DNA of 37,487 nt from Lachnospiraceae bacterium UBA7054 (GTDB lineage: Bacteria; Bacillota; Clostridia; Lachnospirales; Lachnospiraceae): the NCBI GenBank assembly GCA_002492725.1, contig DLAF01000047.1, forward strand, positions 1 to 37,487, read 5' to 3'. A model generated the notes under the pieces. It was given only the letters and a program-made list of their open reading frames with translations. It was not told where the DNA came from and made no database searches. Below are positions 9,101 to 16,284 of the stretch, piece after piece; the stretch's first letter is position 1; every line of letters begins with the position of its first letter. Made by a program: the position numbers and the translations under genes.

Positions 9101-10201
9101 ATGAAAAATACAATTTGGAAAAAAAGAAGCCTGCTTTTACCCCTGACCGCACTCATCCTTACAGCCTGCGGGCAGGATGCCGTCCCCGCTGCCTCCCATG
9201 GCGCAGAGACCTCCTCCACGGAACAGGCCGCTCCCGCCGCAAACGATCCTTCGCAGCTTCCAAGCAAGGCTCATTTGCGCGCCTTTACGGTAGTACAGGA
9301 CCTTGCGGACGAAAATTTCACCCCTGCCGCCGCGCAGGACGTTCCCAAAAACACTTTTGGCGACTTGAGCGTCCCCACCTATGTCACCAAAGTGGCGGAC
9401 ACCTGGTTTATCGTGGACTGTTACCACGATCAGGTGATCTACCATGACAACCTTACAGACCCGCTGACGGACTGGCAGATTTTAACCGACGAGATCGACA
9501 AAGGGCACACCATCGCAAGTGACGGACTTGTCTATCTGGTGGATGACACGGAAGGGAACCGCATCCTTGTCTTCGAAAAAAAGGAAGGCGTTTTCTGCCA
9601 CACCCAGACGCTGGATGAAGTCGGAAACCGCCCTCACTATATTGTCTATGATGCCCCCACGGACACCTTTTATGTATGGAGTTCCATGAACGGCGAAATG
9701 TACCTGTGCCGCCATGACCCCGGAGATTCCCGCATGTATCTCACCGAAATCCGTACCGTGGATGCTTTGAAGGAAACCTATGTGCGCTCCTTTACCATCG
9801 ACGGAGACAATATCTACTTCGTCTCCGGCATTCCCGGCACACCCGCCATCCTGCGGGCTGACCTTGCCACCTTTGAAATCCTGGAAACCTATCCCGTGCC
9901 TGACGAAATGGCCGGCATGATACAACTCACCTTTGCCGAAGGTTACTGCTATATTACCATTTCCACAGATCGTACCGGCAATCAGGACTTTGCCACCATG
10001 ATCCGCACAAAGGACTTAAAAGATCTTGCGGACGGCACGTACGAGGATATTTATAAAAATTTCATCGGCGGCGGCACCCCCTACTATATCACAAAAACAA
10101 ATAACACCTATTATTTAACTGAGCACCGCATTCCCGGACACGCTGTCTGGAAATTTGACATCACAAAGGACGGCGTGTCCGGTGTGGAAGCCGTCTACTG
10201 A
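9101..10201 (+). CDS. Lipoprotein with predicted beta-propeller fold
   Basis: The N-terminus is a typical lipoprotein signal: KKR, a hydrophobic core, and the lipobox LTAC before GQD, so the mature protein would be anchored by its Cys outside the membrane. The rest has repeated WFIVDCYHDQVIYHD / GLVYLVDDTEGNRILVFEK / DTFYVWSSMNGEMYLCR / DNIYFVSGIPGTPAILRADL blocks, which look like blades of a beta-propeller (NHL-like). Length is 366 residues from the chosen start at 9101; in-frame ATGs at 9089 and 9062 are alternatives, but the promoter position and signal-peptide length favour 9101. No enzyme motif is seen. The 3' end overlaps convergent nhaC by 7 bp. Confidence 0.85.
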   Translation: MKNTIWKKRSLLLPLTALILTACGQDAVPAASHGAETSSTEQAAPAANDPSQLPSKAHLRAFTVVQDLADENFTPAAAQDVPKNTFGDLSVPTYVTKVADTWFIVDCYHDQVIYHDNLTDPLTDWQILTDEIDKGHTIASDGLVYLVDDTEGNRILVFEKKEGVFCHTQTLDEVGNRPHYIVYDAPTDTFYVWSSMNGEMYLCRHDPGDSRMYLTEIRTVDALKETYVRSFTIDGDNIYFVSGIPGTPAILRADLATFEILETYPVPDEMAGMIQLTFAEGYCYITISTDRTGNQDFATMIRTKDLKDLADGTYEDIYKNFIGGGTPYYITKTNNTYYLTEHRIPGHAVWKFDITKDGVSGVEAVY

Positions 10202-11820
10202 TCTTGTACCGTTCCGTTCATATTGCGGAGCACAAACAGCACCGCCACCATCAGCACGATGCCAACGGGAAGCGCGATCCATGCGCTCTTTACAAAGCCC
10301 GCCACAATGTAGGTGACAAAGGACACCGCTGCTGCCAGAACCGCATAGGGAAGCTGCGTCGTCACATGATTCACGTGCTCGCACTGTGCACCAGCGGAAG
10401 CCATGATGGTGGTATCGGAAATGGGCGAACAGTGGTCGCCGCAGACCGCACCCGCCATGCAGGCGGAGATGGACATGATCATCATCTGCTGATCGCCGTT
10501 CTGGAACACCGCCACCACAATGGGAATCAGAATACCGAAGGTTCCCCAGGAAGTACCCGTTGCAAAAGCCAGGAAACATCCCACCAAAAAAATGATCGCC
10601 GGCAGGAAATTCATAAACGCGCCCGCACTGGACTGCACTACCCCTGCCACAAACTCCTTGGCGCCCAGGCTGTCCGTCATCGCCTTCAGAGTCCATGCAA
10701 AAGTCAAGATCAAAATCGCCGGCACCATGGCGCGAAAGCCCTCGGGAATACTTTCCATACACTCCTTAAAGGAGAGCACCCGGCGGATCTGATAGAGAAC
10801 GATCGTGACAATCAGGCCAAAGAAGCTGCCAAGCGTCAGTCCCAGAGACGCATCGGAGTTGGAGAATGCCTCCACAAAACCCGCTCCCTCGAAAAAGCCG
10901 CCCGTGTAGATCATGCCGATCACACAACAGACAATCAGCGCGGCAATGGGAATCAACAAATCGACAACACCGCCTCTGGCGCTGATCTTCTCCTCCTTCG
11001 CATTCTCGTAAGGCCGCCCCTGTGTAGTGAATAAATCCCCTTTCCAAGCCGCATTCTTCTCATGCTCCATCATCTTACCAAACTCGGTTTTCATCAGCAC
11101 CATGCCTACCATCATGACAATGGTAAGGATTGCGTAGAAATTATAAGGAATCGCACGGATAAAGATGGAGAAACCGTCCTCGCCCTCCACGAAACCCGTC
11201 ACCGCCGCCGCCCAGGAAGAAATCGGCGCAATGATGCACACAGGCGCTGCCGTGGCATCGATCAGGTAAGAAAGTTTTGCCCTTGACACCTTAAACTTGT
11301 CCGTCACGGGACGCATCACGCTGCCTACTGTCAGGCAGTTGAAATAGTCGTCGATAAAGATGAGCACACCCAAAAGGATGGTGGCAAGCTGCGCGCCTAC
11401 GCGGTTCTTGATATGGTTTGCCGCAAACTGCCCGAAGGCCGCGGAGCCGCCCGCCTTGTTCATCAGACTGACCATGGCCCCCAGGATAACCAGGAACACC
11501 AAAATACCCACATTATAGCTGTCGGACAGGACGCCGATGATACCGTCCGAGAAAATATGGGTGATTGTCGTCTCAAACTGAAAGCCGGAATACAAAAGGC
11601 CGCCCATCAGGATGCCGATAAACAGGGAACTGTATACCTCCTTTGTGATCAGGGCAAGGCCGATTGCCACAATGGCCGGTACCAGTGCCCAGAACGTGGC
11701 GTGAAGAGTCGGCACATATTCCATTTCCTCCTCCGCCGCAAACACCGTGGTGGAAAATGCAAGTGCCAGCAACAGCACTGTAGGCAGAAACATCCTCCAC
11801 CTTCTTTTCATTTGTTTCAT
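10195..11820 (-). CDS. nhaC: NhaC-family Na+/H+ antiporter
   Basis: This 541-residue polytopic protein belongs to the NhaC/ion-transporter superfamily, exchanging Na+ (or carrying an organic anion) against H+. Family motifs include VFLVILGAMVSLMNKAGGS, LLGVLIFIDDYFNCLTVGSV, and the late ATGTSWGTFGILIPI and AGAVCGDHCSPISDTTIM. An N-terminal signal peptide (about 28 residues ending VFA-AEEE) precedes the first antiporter helix, a known variant in Clostridia. I chose the ATG at 11820 because AAGGAGA (11827-11833) lies six bases upstream; a longer frame to 11946 would start inside the promoter. A good promoter and a 5' hairpin lie upstream. The exact ion specificity is not shown by the sequence. 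Confidence 0.9.
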   Translation of the reverse strand: MKQMKRRWRMFLPTVLLLALAFSTTVFAAEEEMEYVPTLHATFWALVPAIVAIGLALITKEVYSSLFIGILMGGLLYSGFQFETTITHIFSDGIIGVLSDSYNVGILVFLVILGAMVSLMNKAGGSAAFGQFAANHIKNRVGAQLATILLGVLIFIDDYFNCLTVGSVMRPVTDKFKVSRAKLSYLIDATAAPVCIIAPISSWAAAVTGFVEGEDGFSIFIRAIPYNFYAILTIVMMVGMVLMKTEFGKMMEHEKNAAWKGDLFTTQGRPYENAKEEKISARGGVVDLLIPIAALIVCCVIGMIYTGGFFEGAGFVEAFSNSDASLGLTLGSFFGLIVTIVLYQIRRVLSFKECMESIPEGFRAMVPAILILTFAWTLKAMTDSLGAKEFVAGVVQSSAGAFMNFLPAIIFLVGCFLAFATGTSWGTFGILIPIVVAVFQNGDQQMMIMSISACMAGAVCGDHCSPISDTTIMASAGAQCEHVNHVTTQLPYAVLAAAVSFVTYIVAGFVKSAWIALPVGIVLMVAVLFVLRNMNGTVQDQ

Positions 11821-11853
11821 GACTTTTCTCCTTCTCCTATTTCTAAATTGAAA

Positions 11854-11890
11854 ACCACAAACACGCCGCCTTCCGCCACGCATTTGTGGT
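11854..11890 (-). promoter_or_regulatory. 5'-leader hairpin of nhaC
   Basis: An 8-bp perfect stem (ACCACAAA / TTTGTGGT) encloses about 21 bases. It begins roughly six bases after the predicted transcript start. A stem this close to the 5' end often protects mRNA from decay. I found no match to a known sodium or other riboswitch core. Confidence 0.5.
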
Positions 11891-11902
11891 AATTTACACA
11901 TT

Positions 11903-11931
11903 ATTTTACTCGACAATCCGCAAAGTGTCAA
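11903..11931 (-). promoter_or_regulatory. Sigma-A promoter of nhaC
   Basis: On the minus strand: consensus TTGACA (11926-11931), 17-bp spacer, TAAAAT (11903-11908). The predicted start is near 11896. Confidence 0.75.
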
Positions 11932-11942
11932 ATATTTCTTAA

Positions 11943-12737
11943 TCACAGCCTTGCCTCCATCAGATTCCCTGAGGCATACCGTTTCAATCCCCTGTAAAAT
12001 ACTGCCACCGCCGCTGCAGACAGCAAAAATACATACCCAAGCACTGCCATCAGCATTTTGCCATCAAAACGTGCCATCACATGCGAGGGCAGCCACAGCG
12101 CCATCCCCACCGGGAGCAAAACATACAGCAAAATCCGTGCCGCGCCCTGAAAGATCCCGTCCGGATAGGTGCCGAAGTTGATCATCCCCATCAGCATCTG
12201 ATTCTGCAGGATATCCATACGCACAAACCAAAAGGACAGGCTCCCCAGAAGCAGGGCAAAGGCCGTAAAGGCAAGCGCACCCGTGATAGTAAACAGCAAA
12301 AATAAGCAAAATCCGCCCACGCCGGGCCTGCAGACGCACACCAAAATCACTCCGTACAGCAAATCCCCGATTGCAGAGATGCGGGTTTCCGAGGTCAGCA
12401 CACCAAGCAGCACATTCTTCGGCTGCACCAGATAGGCATCCAATTTCCCATTGATGATGAGATTCGGCAGGGAAAGCGCCCGCGCAAACAAGATGTTCGA
12501 TAATCCGAAGGATGCCGCCACCAATCCCCAGAGCATCAGAACCTCCCGCAGGCTATAGCCGCCCACATCGTCCCGCAGCCGAAAGAGGATGAACCACTGC
12601 ACCAGGATCGAGGCATCGTTCAACACCATGAACACTACGTTGGTGAGAAACGTCACCTTGTTTACCATCTCCCGCATGATATTATATTGGATGGAAAGAA
12701 AACACACCCGCAGTTGATTCTTAACCACCGTTAACAT
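11943..12737 (-). CDS. ABC-2 family transporter permease (COG3694 type)
   Basis: This 264-residue protein has about six hydrophobic helices and belongs to the ABC-2 permease group that occurs as a trio with COG4587 and COG4586 proteins. Characteristic text includes VQWFILFRLRDDVGGYSLREVLMLWG and SLPNLIINGKLDAYLVQPKN. It is predicted to form half of the membrane channel of the exporter encoded by the next two upstream genes. Its start overlaps the preceding permease by 17 bp, implying translational coupling. No substrate can be assigned; relatives are linked to export of peptides, lipids or antibiotics. Confidence 0.88.
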   Translation of the reverse strand: MLTVVKNQLRVCFLSIQYNIMREMVNKVTFLTNVVFMVLNDASILVQWFILFRLRDDVGGYSLREVLMLWGLVAASFGLSNILFARALSLPNLIINGKLDAYLVQPKNVLLGVLTSETRISAIGDLLYGVILVCVCRPGVGGFCLFLLFTITGALAFTAFALLLGSLSFWFVRMDILQNQMLMGMINFGTYPDGIFQGAARILLYVLLPVGMALWLPSHVMARFDGKMLMAVLGYVFLLSAAAVAVFYRGLKRYASGNLMEARL

Positions 12738-13590
12738 ACAGTTTTCTTACCCCCTTCCCGTAAATAAAAAACATCAACGCACAGCCGGCAGCCAGATACA
12801 CCGCCTGCGCCATAAGGATCTCCACACACTTCTCCAAACTGAAATCTACAATCAGCTTGGCCGGCCCGTAGCAAACCGTATAAATCGGCGTCATTTTCAA
12901 TAACGGCTGTAATGCTTTGGGGAAAATCTCTACCGGGAACAATATTCCCACCACCAGGATCAGTTTATTATAGATCCACTGAAAAGGCGTCGTATCCTCG
13001 ATCCAAAAGGAAAACAGACTGATGCACAGCTTGAAGACCGCATTGATGGTGATTCCCAAAACTGCGCACAGCGCCATCACGGGAACCGTTATCCACTGAA
13101 AATGCGGCAAAGGACCGACCAGCACCGCTCCAATCAGCACTGCAAACACCGCATACATTGGCATCCTCACGCTCCATTCCCCGGTGTATCTCGCCAGAAT
13201 ATACAGGGTGTAATGGTAAGGCTTATTCATCAGGTAAGCGATATTACCGCCACGGATATCCTTCGCGACCTCCCCTGCCACGACGCCTGCGTTGGAGCCG
13301 AAATACAGCATTTCCGTCATCATCACATACCAGATCATCTGCTCCTTCGTATAGCCTGCGATCAGCTCCTCCGGCGATCGGTACATATAACCCCAGAGCC
13401 TGATATAAATATAGATAAAGACAAAGTAAGCAAAAAAGCCCAGCGCTACATTAGCTGCATACTGTAAGTTTTCCAGCAAAACCGATTTGTATATCACTCC
13501 ATATTTGCGCCATGGCTTCCGGCGCACGCTGCCCTGCCCATGCGCTGAGAGCAGTGCGCCCTCCACAGACTTCCTCCCCGACTCAAACAT
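12721..13590 (-). CDS. ABC-2 family transporter permease (COG4587 type)
   Basis: This 289-residue membrane protein has a 30-residue basic N-terminus followed by about six helices. It contains family-like text LWGYMYRSPEELIAGYTKEQMIWYVMMTEMLYF and GNIAYLMNKPYHY. It would pair with the COG3694-type permease encoded just downstream. The start at 13590 is preceded by GGAGG eight bases away, and it lies three bases from the stop of the ATPase gene, so the three genes are one operon. Confidence 0.88.
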   Translation of the reverse strand: MFESGRKSVEGALLSAHGQGSVRRKPWRKYGVIYKSVLLENLQYAANVALGFFAYFVFIYIYIRLWGYMYRSPEELIAGYTKEQMIWYVMMTEMLYFGSNAGVVAGEVAKDIRGGNIAYLMNKPYHYTLYILARYTGEWSVRMPMYAVFAVLIGAVLVGPLPHFQWITVPVMALCAVLGITINAVFKLCISLFSFWIEDTTPFQWIYNKLILVVGILFPVEIFPKALQPLLKMTPIYTVCYGPAKLIVDFSLEKCVEILMAQAVYLAAGCALMFFIYGKGVRKLYVNGG

Positions 13591-13593
13591 CTG

Positions 13594-14487
13594 TTATACC
13601 TCCCCCTGCGCCTTATAGATCTCTACAATAATATCCTCCAGCGATGCGTCCGAAGCATCCCCATTCTCTGCTGCAGCAGCCATCCCTTCCATCGACGGCG
13701 CCGTTTCTTTTTGCAATTCATTTTCCGCAGATTTATGATGCAAATAATGGTTTTTCAAATGTTCCACCGAATCATCCAGTACGATCTGCCCATCGTTCAC
13801 GATGATGATACGCTGACAGAGTTTCTCGATATCCCCCACGTCGTGGCTGGTCAAAAAAATGGTGGTATGTTCCTCTCTGTTCATCTGGCGGATCAGCTCC
13901 CGGACATTTTCCTTGACCACCGGGTCTAAGCCAATCGTCGGCTCATCCAAAAACAGCACTTTCGGTTTGTGCAGCAGGGAAGCCACGATTTCACAGCGAA
14001 TGCGCTGTCCCAGCGACAGATTTCTGACAGGTGTGTCAATAAAATCTTTCAATGCAAACCGTTCCGAAAGCTCCTCGATCCGCTCCTCCGTCTCCCTCTC
14101 TGAAAGGTCATAAATGGCCCCGAAAAAGCGAAAGTTATCGTTGGGGGTCAGATGCGTCCAGAGCTGCTCCTTCTGCCCAAACACCGTGCCAATCTGATAC
14201 GCAAGCTGTCTGCGCTTTTTCATGGGTTCCATACCAAGCACTTCCACCCGCCCGCCATCAGGATAGAGGATACCCGTCAGCATCTTGATGGTCGTACTCT
14301 TCCCGGCACCGTTTGGTCCGATAAAGGCCAGCATCTCCCCTTCCTCCACCGCAAAGGAAACGCCGTTCACCGCCTGGATCTCCTCTATCCGCGGATGCCA
14401 AATCGCCCCGATGCTGCCGCGGATCCCCTTTTCCTTCCGTTTCACCCGAAATGTTTTTGACAAATTTTCCACTTCGATTGCCTGCAT
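13594..14487 (-). CDS. ABC transporter ATP-binding protein (COG4586 type)
   Basis: This 297-residue ATPase powers the exporter formed by the two downstream permeases. Visible motifs are Walker A IGPNGAGKSTTIKML (about residues 56-70), the Q-loop near FGQKEQLW, signature LSLGQRIRCE, Walker B VLFLDEPTIGLD and the switch His in FLTSHDVGDIEKL. About 60 extra residues at the C-terminus are acidic and of unknown role. The N-terminal insertion RVKRKEKGIRGSIGAIWHPR is typical of this subgroup. I chose the ATG at 14487 (GGGAG five bases upstream) over the one at 14517. No good promoter lies directly upstream; expression may come from the leader promoter at 14862-14890. Confidence 0.92.
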   Translation of the reverse strand: MQAIEVENLSKTFRVKRKEKGIRGSIGAIWHPRIEEIQAVNGVSFAVEEGEMLAFIGPNGAGKSTTIKMLTGILYPDGGRVEVLGMEPMKKRRQLAYQIGTVFGQKEQLWTHLTPNDNFRFFGAIYDLSERETEERIEELSERFALKDFIDTPVRNLSLGQRIRCEIVASLLHKPKVLFLDEPTIGLDPVVKENVRELIRQMNREEHTTIFLTSHDVGDIEKLCQRIIIVNDGQIVLDDSVEHLKNHYLHHKSAENELQKETAPSMEGMAAAAENGDASDASLEDIIVEIYKAQGEV

Positions 14488-14566
14488 TTCTCTCTCCCTC
14501 TCTTTCACGTATGACAATGTAATGTTGGACTCATCTCAACGCTATTTGTACAAAATCAATAAAAAG

Positions 14567-14618
14567 AGGAGAACCGCCGTTCCATACACCCTCGTGTACT
14601 TCCCATGCGGTTCTCCTG
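14567..14618 (-). terminator. Nested hairpin terminator in the ABC-exporter leader
   Basis: An 11-bp perfect stem (AGGAGAACCGC 14567-14577 with GCGGTTCTCCT 14608-14618) encloses a second hairpin TACAC/GTGTA. Read on the minus strand it is followed by CTTTTTATT, an intrinsic-terminator tail. It stands 80 bp upstream of the ATPase start and downstream of the only good promoter, so it is placed to act as an attenuator. The left arm also contains a ribosome-site-like AGGAG followed by ATG and 16 sense codons, which places a second mini-ORF inside the hairpin. Confidence 0.7.
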
Positions 14619-14641
14619 TTTTAATCCCGATTTCCGATCCC

Positions 14642-14680
14642 CGCATAGCCAAAAAAGACTTTCCGTCTTACGGCCATGCG
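14642..14680 (-). ncRNA. Structured leader segment (two-tier hairpin)
   Basis: On the minus strand CGCATGGCC pairs with GGCTATGCG (one mismatch, nine positions), and inside is AAGAC-GGAAA-GTCTT followed by TTTT. It lies between the leader peptide and the terminator. I do not recognise an Rfam family. Confidence 0.45.
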
Positions 14681-14700
14681 CTTGCGGCTTGTTATCGCCT

Positions 14701-14778
14701 TCAGGCTGTGACCGTAATCTGAAAAATCTGCTGCACCCACATAATGACCATAAATAGGGATCGGGTAATTTGATACAT
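14701..14778 (-). CDS. 25-residue hydrophobic leader peptide
   Basis: The ATG at 14778 has a perfect GGAGG (14786-14790) seven bases upstream. The 25-codon frame begins MYQITRSLFMVIMWVQQ and ends VTA before TGA at 14701-14703. A promoter starts the transcript about 77 bases upstream. The peptide is hydrophobic and could insert in the membrane. Its place upstream of a terminator and the ABC exporter suggests a translation-sensing leader peptide, though an independent small membrane protein is possible. Confidence 0.55.
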   Translation of the reverse strand: MYQITRSLFMVIMWVQQIFQITVTA

Positions 14779-14861
14779 CTTTCTGCCTCCGTCTAACTGA
14801 AATCCTTAAACAATCTGCAAGTTATCAAGATTTCTATTCGCTTCTCGATAAATTTTCAGAT

Positions 14862-14890
14862 AGCATAGCACAATCTGTGATATTTGTCAA
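14862..14890 (-). promoter_or_regulatory. Sigma-A promoter of the ABC-exporter leader
   Basis: Minus strand: consensus TTGACA (14885-14890), 17-bp spacer, TATGCT (14862-14867). The predicted start is near 14855. Confidence 0.7.
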
Positions 14891-14917
14891 ATATCAACTT
14901 TTAATACTTACTGATTT

Positions 14918-15508
14918 TCAGTCAAGGGCATTGGGTTCTACATACTTGTGCGGGCTGGTGCTCCACCCATCCTGATATTTGACTGTCATGTATAAGGTTT
15001 CCCCGCCATTTGATATTTTTACATAACATATACCGTCTTTGAACTGATCCGTGATGTCCATCTTCTGGTCCCGGTAGTATACCCAGACGGTGCCGTCCTC
15101 GTTGTATTCCACCATAGGCTGATCCAGTTCATCCAGCAGTTCCTCTTTGGAAAGCGGGCGTTCGCTGCCGTCGGCTTCGATTGCGACGCCTCCCCCTTGA
15201 ACCGACTCGACCGAACCGTCCTTCGTCTGGAATGACAAGCTATAGGTTCCTTCCGGATTGTAAATGAGATCGGCGTCTGTCGGATCCCCATGGATCCAGA
15301 CCTGGACCTTCCACTGGATACCGCCCAGATCTGCCGCATATGCGATGCTTCCACCACCGGCGAATGCCAGGCAGACGGCGATGGCTGCCGCTGCCGCCTG
15401 AAATCTTGCTTTTTTCTTCATGATCATCATCCTTTCTTCCTCCATGGAAACTATACGGGAGGAGTGCAATACCGAAAACGCCAGTTTGTATTTTTCTTTA
15501 TTCGTCAT
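14918..15508 (-). CDS. Membrane partner (putative anti-sigma) of the ECF sigma factor
   Basis: This 196-residue protein has a short cytosolic N-terminus (about 30 residues), one transmembrane helix (AAAAAIAVCLAFAGGGSIAYA, written here in part) and an extracellular domain of about 140 residues rich in Tyr/Trp/Asp (VWVYYRDQKMDITDQF). The layout fits a membrane-bound anti-sigma factor or sensor. Its start codon lies inside the end of the sigma gene (11-bp overlap), so the two are translationally coupled. There is no zinc-binding HxxxCxxC motif, so it is not a ZAS-type anti-sigma. The inhibitory role is inferred from position and topology only. Confidence 0.78.
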   Translation of the reverse strand: MTNKEKYKLAFSVLHSSRIVSMEEERMMIMKKKARFQAAAAAIAVCLAFAGGGSIAYAADLGGIQWKVQVWIHGDPTDADLIYNPEGTYSLSFQTKDGSVESVQGGGVAIEADGSERPLSKEELLDELDQPMVEYNEDGTVWVYYRDQKMDITDQFKDGICYVKISNGGETLYMTVKYQDGWSTSPHKYVEPNALD

Positions 15509-15980
15509 TTTCCCATTCCTCCTGCAGTTTTTCCTTGAGCAGAGAGCGTCCGCGCGACAGCCTGACCTTGACGTTGCTTTCCGACAGCTTCAGAATTTCC
15601 GAGATCTCATGTACGGAATAGTCCTCATAGTAAAAAAGATGGATCACGGTACGGTACTTGTCCGGAAGCTGCATCACCGTTTCAAATAAATTTTCTGATT
15701 CCGGCGTCTCAAACGGCAGAGTCTCCATATGATCTTCAAGGGACATCTTGTTTCTGCGCCAGAATGAACGGTTCTTATTCTTGGCTTTGTTAACTGCGAC
15801 ACGAATCAGCCATGCGCGTATATGCTGCTCGCTGTCAAATTCTTTTTTCAATGAGTAGTACTGAATGAAAGTATCCTGCACAACATCCTCTGCGTCTTCC
15901 GGATTCTTACAGACATTGAAAGCGACAGCGTAGAGATTGTCGCGGTATTTTTCAAACAGCACCTGTGTTGCTAGTCTCAT
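15498..15980 (-). CDS. ECF-type RNA polymerase sigma factor
   Basis: This 160-residue sigma-70 family protein has only regions 2 and 4. Region 2 (about 8-75) has LYAVAFNVCKNPEDAEDVVQDTFIQYY and the DNA-melting stretch IRAWLIRVAVNKAKN. Region 4 (about 100-155) has LPDKYRTVIHLFYYEDYSVHEISEILKLSESNVKVRLSRGR with a helix-turn-helix. The start at 15980 has AAGGAG six bases upstream. With its coupled membrane partner it would form a cell-envelope signalling pair. A candidate autoregulatory promoter lies at 16062-16092. Confidence 0.92.
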   Translation of the reverse strand: MRLATQVLFEKYRDNLYAVAFNVCKNPEDAEDVVQDTFIQYYSLKKEFDSEQHIRAWLIRVAVNKAKNKNRSFWRRNKMSLEDHMETLPFETPESENLFETVMQLPDKYRTVIHLFYYEDYSVHEISEILKLSESNVKVRLSRGRSLLKEKLQEEWENDE

Positions 15981-16061
15981 GGAGCGCTCCTTTGGTAGTT
16001 ATGGCAAATTTTATGCCTTATCAGCCTGCCGCGTGGCATCTGATCTGAAAGCCTTTCACTA

Positions 16062-16092
16062 ATAGTACAACTGATGAAGTAAGAAGGTTACA
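16062..16092 (-). promoter_or_regulatory. Candidate ECF-type promoter of the sigma operon
   Basis: Minus strand TGTAACC (16086-16092), resembling the AAC-bearing -35 of ECF promoters, with TACTAT at 16062-16067. No good sigma-A -35 matches the spacing. Autoregulation is common for such genes; this assignment is tentative. Confidence 0.35.
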
Positions 16093-16157
16093 GATTATTT
16101 GAATTTAGAGCAAGAAACTCCATCTTTCTTTTTTATGTCATATCACAAAAAATAAAA

Positions 16158-16203
16158 AATATGAGAAAGTTTTTATTTTCCACGCCAAAAACTTTCTCAT
16201 ATT
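16158..16203 (-). terminator. Strong intrinsic terminator downstream of carB
   Basis: A perfect 17-bp stem (16158-16174 with 16187-16203) with a 12-base loop. On the minus strand a T-rich tract follows directly (TTTTTATTTTTTG). It would end carB transcription. Confidence 0.85.
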
Positions 16204-16284
16204 TTCATCTGATACACATCATGTTACGCAGCCCGCCAATCCTTCGTCCGGCTTTTCTCGGACATCAGCCCGACGCGCACTCGC

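Noticed and set aside
1495..10201. Meaning of two convergent 7-bp gene overlaps (1495-1501 and 10195-10201)
   Set aside because: Both pairs overlap by exactly 7 bp at stop codons, but this is common in compact genomes and likely coincidence.
10115..10762. Long minus-strand frame overlapping nhaC
   Set aside because: It is a Cys/Gly/His-rich out-of-frame reading of a clear antiporter gene.
11821..11946. Sodium or other known riboswitch before nhaC
   Set aside because: Only a single stem is seen within about 75 nt of leader; no known aptamer core was recognised.
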